Part shown: piece by piece, positions 16,485-24,750 of the stretch | Layout of the letters: the number at the start of each line of letters is the position of its first letter | Numbering within the stretch: the stretch's first letter is position 1 | Assembly (NCBI GenBank): GCA_964370775.1 | Contig: CAYJKT010000023.1 | Location: forward strand, 1 to 42,176 | Length of the DNA stretch: 42,176 nt | Direction of reading: 5' to 3' | From: SIG603 sp964370775 | Lineage (GTDB): Bacteria; Bacillota; Clostridia; Oscillospirales; Acutalibacteraceae | Notes under the pieces: generated by a model | The model's input: only the letters and a program-made list of their open reading frames with translations | Told to the model about the DNA's origin: nothing | The model's database searches: none | Position numbers and translations under genes: made by a program

Positions 16485-17368
16485 TGCCAATGAACTTAAT
16501 GGGAATATTCAAGTCTCCTCAAAACGAGCTAGAGGGTGGAGGGAAACGTGCTGTTATAAAAACAGAGACACCTGAAATTACTAATAGTTGCCCTGCTTGT
16601 GGAAAGGCTATACCTGTTAGCAAATTGTGGGAAAACCTTAATGTTTGCCCATGTGGTTATCATTTTAGAATGACTGCAAGACAAAGAATTGCATACCTTA
16701 CTGATGATTTTACAGAGGTTTTCGGAGATTTAACAAGCAAGAACTTAATTGATTTTCCGATGTATGATGCAAAGCTTAAAACTGCAAAAATAACAAGCCG
16801 TGAAAACGAGGGTGTTGTGTGTGGCAAAGCTATTATCAAAGGAATAGATTGCGTATTGTTTATTATGGAACCCGAATTTATGATGGGTTCTATGGGTACT
16901 GTTGTTGGCGAGAAAATCACAAGATGTTTTGAGCTTGCGACAGAAGAAAACCTACCTGTTATCGCTTATACTGTATCTGGTGGTGCTAGAATGCAAGAGG
17001 GTATTTTATCCTTAATGCAAATGGCAAAAACTAGTGCAGCTATCAAAAAACATAGCGATAACGGTGGACTTTATATCGTAGTTTTAACTGACCCAACTAC
17101 TGGTGGTGTTACTGCTAGTTTTGCTATGGAGGGCGATATTATTATTGCTGAACCATCTGCTACAGTTGGATTTGCTGGTAGACGTGTTATAGAACAAACT
17201 ATCAGAAAAAAATTGCCTAATGAGTTCCAAAAAGCTGAATTTATTTTAGAGCACGGTTTTTGTGATAAAATTCTAACAAGAAAAGCACAAAAGAAAACAC
17301 TTGCTCAAATTATGAACATGCATGGATATATTTCAAAGGAGGTGGAGTCAAATGAAAACAGCTTATGA
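16484..17368 (+). CDS. accD: Acetyl-CoA carboxylase carboxyltransferase subunit beta
   Basis: AccD and AccA transfer the carboxyl group from biotin to acetyl-CoA. The 294-residue protein has an N-terminal zinc ribbon and a crotonase-fold domain with VSGGARMQEG, PTTGGV and GFAGRRVIEQT. The zinc ribbon is odd: Cys36 and Cys39 form the normal CxxC, but the second half is Cys55-Pro-Cys57, one residue shorter than the usual CxxC, followed by GYHF. Strong GGAGG precedes the start. Its end overlaps accA by 17 bp. Confidence 0.96.
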   Translation: MPMNLMGIFKSPQNELEGGGKRAVIKTETPEITNSCPACGKAIPVSKLWENLNVCPCGYHFRMTARQRIAYLTDDFTEVFGDLTSKNLIDFPMYDAKLKTAKITSRENEGVVCGKAIIKGIDCVLFIMEPEFMMGSMGTVVGEKITRCFELATEENLPVIAYTVSGGARMQEGILSLMQMAKTSAAIKKHSDNGGLYIVVLTDPTTGGVTASFAMEGDIIIAEPSATVGFAGRRVIEQTIRKKLPNEFQKAEFILEHGFCDKILTRKAQKKTLAQIMNMHGYISKEVESNENSL

Positions 17369-18119
17369 TAAAGTACAAGTTGCTAGAGCTAAAACTAGAC
17401 CGTCTGGCTTCACATACTTGCAAAATATATTTGAAGATTTCATAGAGTTCCACGGTGACAGACGTTTTGCTGACGATAAAGCTATTGTGGGTGGTATTGC
17501 AACATTAAAAGGCAAACCAGTTACAGTTATCGCTATGGAAAAAGGCTCTGACACTAAAGAGAGAATTAAAAGAAACTTTGGCTCACCTAATCCAGAGGGT
17601 TACAGAAAAGCTTTAAGACTTATGAAACAAGCCGAGAAATTTGGCAGACCTGTTGTGTGTATCATAGATACATCTGGTGCGTTTTGTGGAATTGGAGCAG
17701 AGGAAAGAGGGCAAGGTCAAGCGATTGCCGAAAACCTAATGGAAATGTCTGCTTTAAAAGTGCCAATCGTTAGCTTTTTAGTTGGCGAGGGTGGTTCTGG
17801 TGGAGCGTTAGCTCTTGCAGTGGCTGACAAAGTTTGGATGATGGAAAACGCAATTTATTCTGTTGTATCACCAGAGGGCTGTGCTAGTATTCTTTGGAAA
17901 GACAGTAAAAAAGCTGATGAAGCAGCTGAGGTACTAAAACTTACAGCCGAAGATATGCTTAAATTTGGCGTTGTAGAAAAACTTATTAAAGAGGGCAAAA
18001 GTTTCTCAAAAGTGTATGAAACATTAAGAGACGATTTGTTTAATGAATTAGCAGAGCTAGAAAAACTTTCTGTAGAAGAAAGACTAGCTAATAGATATTC
18101 TCGTTTTAGAAAATTCTAA
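17352..18119 (+). CDS. accA: Acetyl-CoA carboxylase carboxyltransferase subunit alpha
   Basis: Partner of AccD in the carboxyltransferase. The 255-residue crotonase-fold protein has the conserved FHGDRRFADD, GSDTKERIKRNFG, DTSGAFCGIGAEERGQ and GEGGSGGALA blocks. It is shorter than the E. coli protein because the N-terminal helical extension is missing, which is usual in Firmicutes. The ATG at 17352 follows an ideal AAAGGAGGTGG inside accD. pyrK starts 23 bp after the stop. Confidence 0.97.
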   Translation: MKTAYDKVQVARAKTRPSGFTYLQNIFEDFIEFHGDRRFADDKAIVGGIATLKGKPVTVIAMEKGSDTKERIKRNFGSPNPEGYRKALRLMKQAEKFGRPVVCIIDTSGAFCGIGAEERGQGQAIAENLMEMSALKVPIVSFLVGEGGSGGALALAVADKVWMMENAIYSVVSPEGCASILWKDSKKADEAAEVLKLTAEDMLKFGVVEKLIKEGKSFSKVYETLRDDLFNELAELEKLSVEERLANRYSRFRKF

Positions 18120-18142
18120 TCGATTTTAGAAAGGAAAACCTT

Positions 18143-18910
18143 ATGTGTTGTAATAAAGATTTTGATGTACAAATATGTGAGATAATTAAAGCAGAAGAAA
18201 TTGCAAAGGATACTTTCGATTTTACTGTGTACTCTAAAGATTTTGCCAAAATGGCAAAGTGTGGACAATTTGCGCATATTTATTTACCAGGAAGAACATT
18301 AAGACGTCCAATATCTATTTGTGATATTGGTGAAGATAATTTAAGAATTGTTTTTCAAATTAGAGGAGAAGGCACTAAGGAACTTTCATACTTTAAAAAA
18401 GGCGATAAACTTGATATTCTTGCACCACTTGGCAATGGTTTTACTTTGCTTGATAGCAGTAAAAAAGCATTGCTAGTTGGTGGTGGAATTGGTGTGCCTC
18501 CACTGCTAAATGTTGCTAAACATTATGGCAAAAATGCTACTGTTTGTCTAGGTTTTAGAGACAAAGACACAGTTATTTTAGAAAAGGATTTCAAAGATTT
18601 AGGCTGTAATGTGCTGATTGCTACTGACGACGGAACTTATGGACATCATGGTTTGGTTACTGAGTTAATAGATAGCACTGATTTTGATGTGATTTATACT
18701 TGTGGACCAATGCCAATGATTAAATCTATCGCTAAATTTGCAGAGACTAACAACATCGAATGTCAAGTTTCTTTAGAGGAACGTATGGCTTGTGGTGTTG
18801 GTGCTTGCTTAGGCTGTGCTGTTAAACTAACAGAAAATGACAAAGAATATAACGGACATGTTTGCAAAGATGGTCCAGTTTTTGATTACAAAAAGGTGGT
18901 GTTTGAATAA
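18143..18910 (+). CDS. pyrK: Dihydroorotate dehydrogenase B, electron transfer subunit
   Basis: PyrK passes electrons from PyrD to NAD+ through FAD and a 2Fe-2S cluster. The 255-residue protein has the FAD-binding RRPISICDI, the NAD-binding GGGIGVPPLL and CGPMPMIK, and a C-terminal cysteine cluster (CGVGACLGC plus the later Cys in HVCKDGPVF) that binds the cluster. Its TAA overlaps the ATG of pyrD by one base. It lies 23 bp after accA, so pyrimidine genes appear to be co-transcribed with fatty acid synthesis. Confidence 0.96.
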   Translation: MCCNKDFDVQICEIIKAEEIAKDTFDFTVYSKDFAKMAKCGQFAHIYLPGRTLRRPISICDIGEDNLRIVFQIRGEGTKELSYFKKGDKLDILAPLGNGFTLLDSSKKALLVGGGIGVPPLLNVAKHYGKNATVCLGFRDKDTVILEKDFKDLGCNVLIATDDGTYGHHGLVTELIDSTDFDVIYTCGPMPMIKSIAKFAETNNIECQVSLEERMACGVGACLGCAVKLTENDKEYNGHVCKDGPVFDYKKVVFE

Positions 18911-19821
18911 TGGCAGATTTAAGAGTGAATTTATGTGGTTTAGATTTTGCTAACCCATTGATAGCAGCGTCTGGTACTTTTGGATTTGGTAGAGAGTACG
19001 GCAAATTGTACCCATTATCAGCACTTGGTGGAATTAGTTGCAAGGGAACAACATTGCTTGAACGCCCAGGCAACCCAGCACCTAGGGTAACAGAAGCACC
19101 AGCTGGCATGTTAAACGCAGTTGGTTTACAAAACCCAGGTGTAGACCATTTTATAGAACACGACTTACCGTGGTTAAAAGAGCAAGATACAAAAATCATA
19201 GTAAATGTTGCTGGTTCTACAGCAGAAGATTACTATGAGGTTGCTAAAAAACTTGACTCTACTTGCATTGATATGATAGAGCTTAATATAAGCTGCCCTA
19301 ACGTAAAATGTGGTGGTGTTCAGTTCGGTACAACAACAACAGGCGCTGCTGAGATAACAAAACTTGTTAGAAGTGCAACAAGCAAACCTCTAATGGTAAA
19401 ATTATCTCCAAACGTTACAGATATTAGCGAAATTGCGCTTGCAGTTGAGAGCGAGGGTGCAGATTGTGTAAGTCTTATTAATACTTTAACTGGTATGAGA
19501 ATAGATATTAATACAGGCAGACCAATCATTAGAAATAACACAGGTGGTCTTTCAGGTCCTGCTCTTTTGCCAGTTGCTATAAGAATGGTGTGGCAAGTTG
19601 CAAGCAAGGTGAAAATTCCAGTTGTTGGCCTTGGTGGTATATCTACTTGGCAAGACGCAGTGGAAATGCTAATGGCTGGTGCAACGGCACTTCAAATTGG
19701 TACTGTGATTTTCACAGACCCATACTCACCTATAAAAATATCTGAAGGATTGAGCGAATACATGGATAAAAAAGGTATTAAAAGCTTGTCTGAAATCACA
19801 GGAAGCATAAAGGTTTGGTAA
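18910..19821 (+). CDS. pyrD: Dihydroorotate dehydrogenase B, catalytic subunit
   Basis: Class 1B PyrD oxidises dihydroorotate to orotate in pyrimidine synthesis using FMN. The 303-residue TIM barrel has the N-terminal NPLIAASGTFGFG, the active-site cysteine in ELNISCPNVKCGG, the TGGLSGPAL motif and the FMN phosphate loop GLGGISTWQDA. The presence of PyrK confirms the NAD-linked 1B type. ruvX follows after 3 bp. Confidence 0.97.
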   Translation: MADLRVNLCGLDFANPLIAASGTFGFGREYGKLYPLSALGGISCKGTTLLERPGNPAPRVTEAPAGMLNAVGLQNPGVDHFIEHDLPWLKEQDTKIIVNVAGSTAEDYYEVAKKLDSTCIDMIELNISCPNVKCGGVQFGTTTTGAAEITKLVRSATSKPLMVKLSPNVTDISEIALAVESEGADCVSLINTLTGMRIDINTGRPIIRNNTGGLSGPALLPVAIRMVWQVASKVKIPVVGLGGISTWQDAVEMLMAGATALQIGTVIFTDPYSPIKISEGLSEYMDKKGIKSLSEITGSIKVW

Positions 19822-19824
19822 ACT

Positions 19825-20238
19825 ATGGTTATTGTTTCAGTAGATTTAGGCAGAGTTAATACAGGAATTGCAGCTTGTGATAAATCAGAGATTATTGCGT
19901 CCCCAGTGGGTGTGATAAAAGAGAGAAATTATGACAAACTTGCAGAGAAAATAGATGTGATTGTTAAAGAAAGAAGTGCAGAACTTATAGTTATGGGACT
20001 ACCTAAGAACATGGATGGTTCTGAGGGTGAGAGTGCCATAAATGCAAGAGAGTTTGGCGAAAAATTAAGTACAGTTACAGGGCTTGAAGTTCAGTTTTTG
20101 GACGAACGAGGTACAACCATAACAGCACATAATTATTTAAACATCACAGATACAAGAGGAAAAAAAAGAAAGCAAACAGTTGATAGTGTGGCAGCAGTAA
20201 TTATTTTAGAAGACTTTTTAAGAAGTAGAAAGAGATAA
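19825..20238 (+). CDS. ruvX: RuvX/YqgF-family Holliday junction resolvase-like nuclease
   Basis: A 137-residue RNase H-fold protein of the YqgF family, linked in other bacteria to Holliday junction resolution and to maturation of the 16S rRNA 5' end. Visible acidic residues are Asp7 in SVDLGRVNTG, the glutamate-containing GLPKNMDGSEGE, Asp in FLDERGTT (the family usually has DERLTT; Leu to Gly here) and Asp in TVDSVAAVIILEDFL. The gene sits 3 bp after pyrD and 2 bp before the next gene. Confidence 0.9.
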   Translation: MVIVSVDLGRVNTGIAACDKSEIIASPVGVIKERNYDKLAEKIDVIVKERSAELIVMGLPKNMDGSEGESAINAREFGEKLSTVTGLEVQFLDERGTTITAHNYLNITDTRGKKRKQTVDSVAAVIILEDFLRSRKR

Positions 20239-20240
20239 TA

Positions 20241-21011
20241 ATGGGAAAATTTGACGGAATTTTGATATGTAGCGATTGTGACGGAACCTTAACTGGTACT
20301 GATTTGAAAATCCATGATAAGAACAGAGAAGCTATTAGATATTTTCAAAGTGAGGGTGGAAGATTTACAGTAGCTACTGGAAGATTTCCAGATTATTTTG
20401 AGAAATTTTCTAGCGATGTTATTCCGAATGCACCAACTATATGTTGCAATGGTGGAGTACTTTACGACCAAAATGAGCAAAAAATACTTAAAACAAAACC
20501 TTTTGGTGCTGACCCACTACCTATTACTGATTTTATTTTAAGTGAGCTAAAAAATATTAAGCTTATATATGTAAATGGAATGACAGAGTACGGTAATCAT
20601 AAACATTCTGATAAGATTTATTTGTCAGACGGCGAACCGTACAGGATAGTTTTCTCGCAAAATGAAGACGACTTAGTGAATAATTTTAGCATAGTACGAA
20701 AAAAATATGGTGATGAGTATTCTATATTTCCGTCTTGGAATGAGGGTATAGAAATATTGCCTAAAGATGTTAACAAAGCCTATATGTTAAAGTTCATTAA
20801 AGAAATACATACAGATATTAAAAAAGTTATAGCTGTTGGCGATTACGATAATGATATCTCTATGTTTAAAGCTGCTGATTTAAGCTTTGCTACCGAGAAT
20901 GCTCCTGAAAGAGTAAAGAATGAAGCTGATTATGTAGCACCGCACTGCAACGAAAATGCATTAGCTTATGTTATAGATAACATAAATGATCTATTATATG
21001 TGCAAAACTAA
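20241..21011 (+). CDS. HAD-superfamily (Cof type, IIB) phosphatase
   Basis: A 256-residue sugar- or nucleotide-phosphate hydrolase of the HAD IIB class. Motif I is CSDCDGTLTG with nucleophile Asp12 and acid/base Asp14, motif II is TVATGR, motif III is the lysine in NKAYMLKFI, and motif IV is GDYDNDISMF. The C2 cap lies between motifs II and III. It is the last gene of the fab-acc-pyr transcription unit. Substrate unknown. No clear terminator is visible downstream. Confidence 0.9.
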   Translation: MGKFDGILICSDCDGTLTGTDLKIHDKNREAIRYFQSEGGRFTVATGRFPDYFEKFSSDVIPNAPTICCNGGVLYDQNEQKILKTKPFGADPLPITDFILSELKNIKLIYVNGMTEYGNHKHSDKIYLSDGEPYRIVFSQNEDDLVNNFSIVRKKYGDEYSIFPSWNEGIEILPKDVNKAYMLKFIKEIHTDIKKVIAVGDYDNDISMFKAADLSFATENAPERVKNEADYVAPHCNENALAYVIDNINDLLYVQN

Positions 21012-21045
21012 CAAACAAAATTTAATTTTAGTGTTATTTTAGCAA

Positions 21046-21074
21046 TAGACTTATACTACAAAAAAATGTATACT
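21046..21074 (+). promoter_or_regulatory. Probable promoter of the degV gene
   Basis: TAGACT (4 of 6 consensus), 17 bp, TATACT. It lies 23 bp before the start codon and a strong AAAGGGGG ribosome binding site follows. Confidence 0.45.
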
Positions 21075-21097
21075 ATATAAAACAAAGGGGGTACACT

Positions 21098-21967
21098 ATG
21101 TCAAATTACGTAATTATTACTGATGCAAATACAGATTTTAACCAAGAATTGGTAAGCAAGTGTGACGTTAAAGTTATACCTATGAAATATATATTGGACG
21201 AAGTTACTTATGATAATGATTTAACTGGTGATGATAAATTCTATAAAGATTTCTATAGAATGTTAAAGGACGGTGCGAAAGCTTCTACAGTGCAAATCAA
21301 TGTTATAGATTTTATCGAGGCATTCGAGCCTTATTTAACTATGGGTAAAGATGTAATATACATCAGTTTCTCATCTGGTTTAAGTGGTACTTATCACAGT
21401 GCTTTCTTAGCAAAAAAAGAACTAGACGAAAAATATCCTGACAGAAAAATTATTGTTGTAGACTCACTAGCAGCTTCAATGGGCGAGGGCTTACTTGTAT
21501 ATTTAGCTTCACAAAAAAGAAATGCTGGTTTTAGCATTGAAGAATTAGAAACATGGGTTATAGAAAATCGTGATAAAGTGTGCCAATGGTTCACAGTTGA
21601 CGATTTACACCACCTAAAAAGAGGCGGTAGAGTATCTGCTACAACAGCAGTTGTTGGAACAATGCTAGCTATCAAGCCAATTTTACATGTAGATGCAGAA
21701 GGTCATTTAGTATCTGCTGATAAAGTGCGTGGCAGAAAAGCTTCTTTAGATGCACTGGTTAAAAAAATTGTGGGCTCTATTGATAGCGAAAGCGAAAGTG
21801 TTTTTATAAGTCATGGTGACTGCTTGGAGGATGCTGAATATGTTAAAAAGCAAATCATGTCCAAAACAAAAATTAAAGAGGTAATTATTACCTTTATAGG
21901 GCCTGTTATCGGTTCTCACTCAGGGCCTGGTACAGTAGCAGCGTTCTATATGGGAAATGAAAGATAA
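21098..21967 (+). CDS. DegV family fatty-acid-binding protein
   Basis: A 289-residue DegV protein, a family that binds a fatty acid between two domains; homologs act with fatty acid kinase FakA as FakB-type subunits. Family marks are the N-terminal VIITDANTDF, the FSSGLSGTYHSA segment and DDLHHLKRGGRVS followed by the IKPILHVDAEGHL strand. No fakA is adjacent, so a role in exogenous fatty acid use is inference. It starts a new transcription unit 86 bp after the HAD gene. The Gfo/Idh gene follows 25 bp later. Confidence 0.93.
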   Translation: MSNYVIITDANTDFNQELVSKCDVKVIPMKYILDEVTYDNDLTGDDKFYKDFYRMLKDGAKASTVQINVIDFIEAFEPYLTMGKDVIYISFSSGLSGTYHSAFLAKKELDEKYPDRKIIVVDSLAASMGEGLLVYLASQKRNAGFSIEELETWVIENRDKVCQWFTVDDLHHLKRGGRVSATTAVVGTMLAIKPILHVDAEGHLVSADKVRGRKASLDALVKKIVGSIDSESESVFISHGDCLEDAEYVKKQIMSKTKIKEVIITFIGPVIGSHSGPGTVAAFYMGNER

Positions 21968-21992
21968 AGATGAAATTTAAGGAGTTTTATTT

Positions 21993-23045
21993 ATGAGCAA
22001 GGTTGTTAATGTTGTTGTCGTTGGATACGGCGGAATGGGTGGCTGGCACGTTAAAAAAATGGCAGAGATTGACGAAGTATGCGTAAAAGGTGTTTACGAT
22101 ATTGATGCGTCTCGCCATGATGTTGCAAAAGAAAACGGAGTTTTTGCTTATGACAGCTATGAAGCTGTTTTAGCAGATGAAGACGTTGATGTTATTACAA
22201 TTGCAACACCTAATGATGTGCATAAAGAAATCGCGTTAAAAGCGTTTGAAGCTGGCAAAAATGTTGTTTGCGAAAAACCAGTTACTATGAATAGTGCTGA
22301 TTTAGAGGAAATTATTGCTGGTGCTAATAAGTACGGTAAATTATTTACAGTTCACCAAAACAGACGTTGGGACGAAGACTTTAAAGTTGCAAAAATGCTT
22401 TTCCAAACTGAAAACGAACTAGGCAGAGTGTTCAATGTTGAGTCAAGAGTTCATGGTTCAAGAGGAATACCTGGCGACTGGAGAAACAGAAAAGCTCAAG
22501 GTGGTGGAATGGTTCTTGACTGGGGAGTTCATCTGCTAGACCAAATGCTACAAATGACAGAGAAAATGCCTATATCTGTTTCAGCAGAGCTATTTAACGT
22601 TACTAACGAAGAAGTTGACGACGGATTTAGAGCTATATTTAAGTATGAAAATGATGTTAGCTTTTTAATTGAAGTTGGTACAAGCAACTTTGTAAGCTTA
22701 CCTAGATGGTACATATTAGGTCTTAACGGAACAGCTGTTATCGAAAACTTTAATGTTGACGGTAAAAAAGTTGTTGCTACAACAACTGCTAAACATGATG
22801 CAGTGCCAATTATCACAGCTGCTGGTTTAACTAAGACTATGGCGCCAAGAACTGATGATACTATCAAAGAATTGCCAATTGACAGAATAGAGAGCGATAT
22901 TAAAGATTACTATAAAAATGTTGCAGCTTACTTAAATGGCGAAGCAGAAATTATTGTAACACACGATCAACAACGTAACCTAATGAAAGTTATGGAAGCG
23001 ATTTTTGAATCTGCTGAACAAAATAAAACTGTATATTTTAACTAA
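21993..23045 (+). CDS. Gfo/Idh/MocA family NAD(P)-dependent oxidoreductase
   Basis: A 350-residue sugar or inositol dehydrogenase-like enzyme. The N-terminal Rossmann fold (VVVGYGGMGGWHVKKM), the CEKPVTMN motif with the catalytic lysine and the substrate-domain motif LDWGVHLLDQM are clear. The C-terminal domain is the usual mixed sheet. It oxidises or epimerises a carbohydrate, but the substrate cannot be named. AAGGAG lies 9 bp before the ATG. A strong terminator follows, so it belongs either with degV or alone rather than with the next operon. Confidence 0.93.
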   Translation: MSKVVNVVVVGYGGMGGWHVKKMAEIDEVCVKGVYDIDASRHDVAKENGVFAYDSYEAVLADEDVDVITIATPNDVHKEIALKAFEAGKNVVCEKPVTMNSADLEEIIAGANKYGKLFTVHQNRRWDEDFKVAKMLFQTENELGRVFNVESRVHGSRGIPGDWRNRKAQGGGMVLDWGVHLLDQMLQMTEKMPISVSAELFNVTNEEVDDGFRAIFKYENDVSFLIEVGTSNFVSLPRWYILGLNGTAVIENFNVDGKKVVATTTAKHDAVPIITAAGLTKTMAPRTDDTIKELPIDRIESDIKDYYKNVAAYLNGEAEIIVTHDQQRNLMKVMEAIFESAEQNKTVYFN

Positions 23046-23052
23046 TAATATA

Positions 23053-23095
23053 GAAAATCGGTTTGTGCTTTAAGTATGAAACCGATTTTCTTTTG
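23053..23095 (+). terminator. Terminator after the Gfo/Idh gene
   Basis: GAAAATCGGTTT pairs perfectly with AAACCGATTTTC across a 14-nt loop and is followed by TTTT. It lies 8 bp after the stop codon. Confidence 0.88.
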
Positions 23096-23112
23096 TATAT
23101 CTTGCTATATGC

Positions 23113-23132
23113 ACAATTAAACGTATAATTGT
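23113..23132. promoter_or_regulatory. Inverted repeat upstream of the racemase/transketolase operon
   Basis: ACAATTA and TAATTGT arms with a 6-bp spacer lie 32 bp upstream of a TTGAAA -35 box. The octamer ACAATTAA recurs at 23154-23161 next to the -35. Could be an operator or activator site; AT-rich DNA makes chance repeats fairly likely. Confidence 0.35.
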
Positions 23133-23163
23133 TTGTTGAATAAAGAGAATAGTACAATTAAGC

Positions 23164-23192
23164 TTGAAAAAATATATAAAACATGATAAACT
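23164..23192 (+). promoter_or_regulatory. Probable promoter of the racemase/transketolase operon
   Basis: TTGAAA, 17 bp, TAAACT with TG at the extended -10 position. It leaves a leader of about 45 nt before the ATG at 23245. Confidence 0.45.
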
Positions 23193-23244
23193 TTAATAAA
23201 TAAACATAATACGTATGACGTTATATAATAAGGAGATAATTATC

Positions 23245-23901
23245 ATGGCTAAAAAACTATACACTATCAACACAGTAAATAACTTTATGGATATTATTTT
23301 TAATCCACATGTTAAACCATATTGTGAAGAAAACGACTTAACAGTTTACAATATTTTAGACGACAGCCTTTTGCGTTCTACTTTAGATGACGGCGGTATG
23401 ACACCGACTACTGCTTCAAGAATGATAAACTTCGCAAAAGCTGCTGAGCAAAGTGGAGCAGACGGCATTATTGTTACTTGCACATCTGTTAATGCTGCTA
23501 CTAAAGCTATGAAGTCATTTTTGAACATTCCTATTATAAATATCGAAGAACCTGTTGCAGAAATGGCAGTTGCAGCTGGTAAAAAAATAGGCATATTAGC
23601 TACTCTACCAACAAGCCCAGGTGCTATAGAGAGAGTAATTCGTGAAAAAGCTGCTGAACAAGGCAAAGAAGTTGAGATAGTAACTAGAGTTGCAGAGGGT
23701 GCTTTTGATGTGTTATGTGCTGGTGACAGACCAAAACACGATGAAATGGTGTGCAATTGCTTGTATGAATTAGCAAAAGAAGTTGACTGCATAGCATTTG
23801 CTCAAATATCCATGAGCTTATTGAACCATGAAGAAGTTGAAGTACCTCTATTTAAAATTGGCCGTTCAGGAGTAGAGAGAATTCACAGCTTAATGAAATA
23901 A
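23245..23901 (+). CDS. Aspartate/glutamate racemase superfamily protein lacking the second cysteine
   Basis: A 218-residue protein of the Asp/Glu/hydantoin racemase fold. The first catalytic cysteine is present (Cys79 in VTCTSVNAA), and the GKKIGILATLPTSPG segment is typical of the second half. The position of the second cysteine, normally in a GCT motif, reads FAQIS with Gln187. Two-base racemisation is therefore unlikely; the protein may be a one-cysteine isomerase, decarboxylase or lyase-like member. The ATG at 23245 has AAGGAG upstream. It leads an operon with a split transketolase and a 2-hydroxyacid dehydrogenase (18-bp gap), suggesting a role in breakdown of an unusual sugar or acid. 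Confidence 0.82.
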   Translation: MAKKLYTINTVNNFMDIIFNPHVKPYCEENDLTVYNILDDSLLRSTLDDGGMTPTTASRMINFAKAAEQSGADGIIVTCTSVNAATKAMKSFLNIPIINIEEPVAEMAVAAGKKIGILATLPTSPGAIERVIREKAAEQGKEVEIVTRVAEGAFDVLCAGDRPKHDEMVCNCLYELAKEVDCIAFAQISMSLLNHEEVEVPLFKIGRSGVERIHSLMK

Positions 23902-23919
23902 TTAGAATGGAGCATTAAT

Positions 23920-24750
23920 ATGGCTGATAAAATTTTGGTTTCTAAATTAGAAGAAAAAGCAAAAGAAGTTAGATTAACTCTTTTGGATATGATACACACG
24001 GCACAGTCAGGTCACCCAGGCGGTAGTTTATCTGCTACTGATTTTATGACTGCTTTGTACTTTAATGAACTTAACTTGCAACCTGAAAACCCAAAATGGG
24101 AAGATAGAGACAGATTTGTGTTATCCAAAGGGCATGTGTGCCCAGTGCTTTACACTTGCCTTGCAATGAGAGGATATTTTGATATGTCTGTTCTAAAAAC
24201 CCTAAGAAAAGAGGGTTCTATTTTACAAGGCCACCCTGATATGAAGCGTTGCCCAGGTATTGATATTTCCACAGGTTCACTGGGACAAGGTATATCTGTA
24301 GCAGTTGGAATGGCAATTGCAGGTAAAAGAGATAGTAAAGATTACCGTGTTTTCACTCTTGTTGGAGACGGTGAGTCAAACGAGGGTCAAGTTTGGGAAG
24401 CTGCTGAGTGTGCTAATAAATACCAGCTTGATAATCTAGTAGTGATTATTGATAATAACAATTTGCAAAATGACAACACCTGTGATGTCGTTATGCCAAA
24501 TTTAGATTTAGCTAAAAAGTTTGAGGCATTTGGATTTGAGACATTAACTATAGACGGACACAATATGAGCAATATTTTAGACGCTCTTGAAACAGTTAAA
24601 AACAACAACGGAAAGCCTAAGTGCATTGTTGGCAAAACTGTTAAGGGTAAAGGTGTTTCATACATGGAAAATGTTGTTATGTGGCATGGTTTAGCTCCAA
24701 ATGATGAAGAATTTGAACTAGCCTTAAAAGATGTTAAGGAGGGTTTTTAA
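23920..24750 (+). CDS. Transketolase, N-terminal (thiamine-binding) subunit
   Basis: The 276-residue protein matches the first third of a transketolase. It has HTAQSGHPGGSLSATD with the catalytic-site histidine, LSKGH, GSLGQGIS and the thiamine pyrophosphate motif GDGESNEG ending in DNNNLQND. Together with the next gene it makes a two-subunit enzyme that moves two-carbon units between ketoses and aldoses. Such split forms occur as housekeeping enzymes and in dedicated catabolic operons. The start of the second subunit follows immediately after the stop. Confidence 0.95.
   Translation: MADKILVSKLEEKAKEVRLTLLDMIHTAQSGHPGGSLSATDFMTALYFNELNLQPENPKWEDRDRFVLSKGHVCPVLYTCLAMRGYFDMSVLKTLRKEGSILQGHPDMKRCPGIDISTGSLGQGISVAVGMAIAGKRDSKDYRVFTLVGDGESNEGQVWEAAECANKYQLDNLVVIIDNNNLQNDNTCDVVMPNLDLAKKFEAFGFETLTIDGHNMSNILDALETVKNNNGKPKCIVGKTVKGKGVSYMENVVMWHGLAPNDEEFELALKDVKEGF

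Noticed and set aside
23346..23792. 148-codon open frame on the minus strand inside the racemase-like gene
   Set aside because: Fully inside a better-supported gene with family motifs; composition is that of a reverse-frame artefact.
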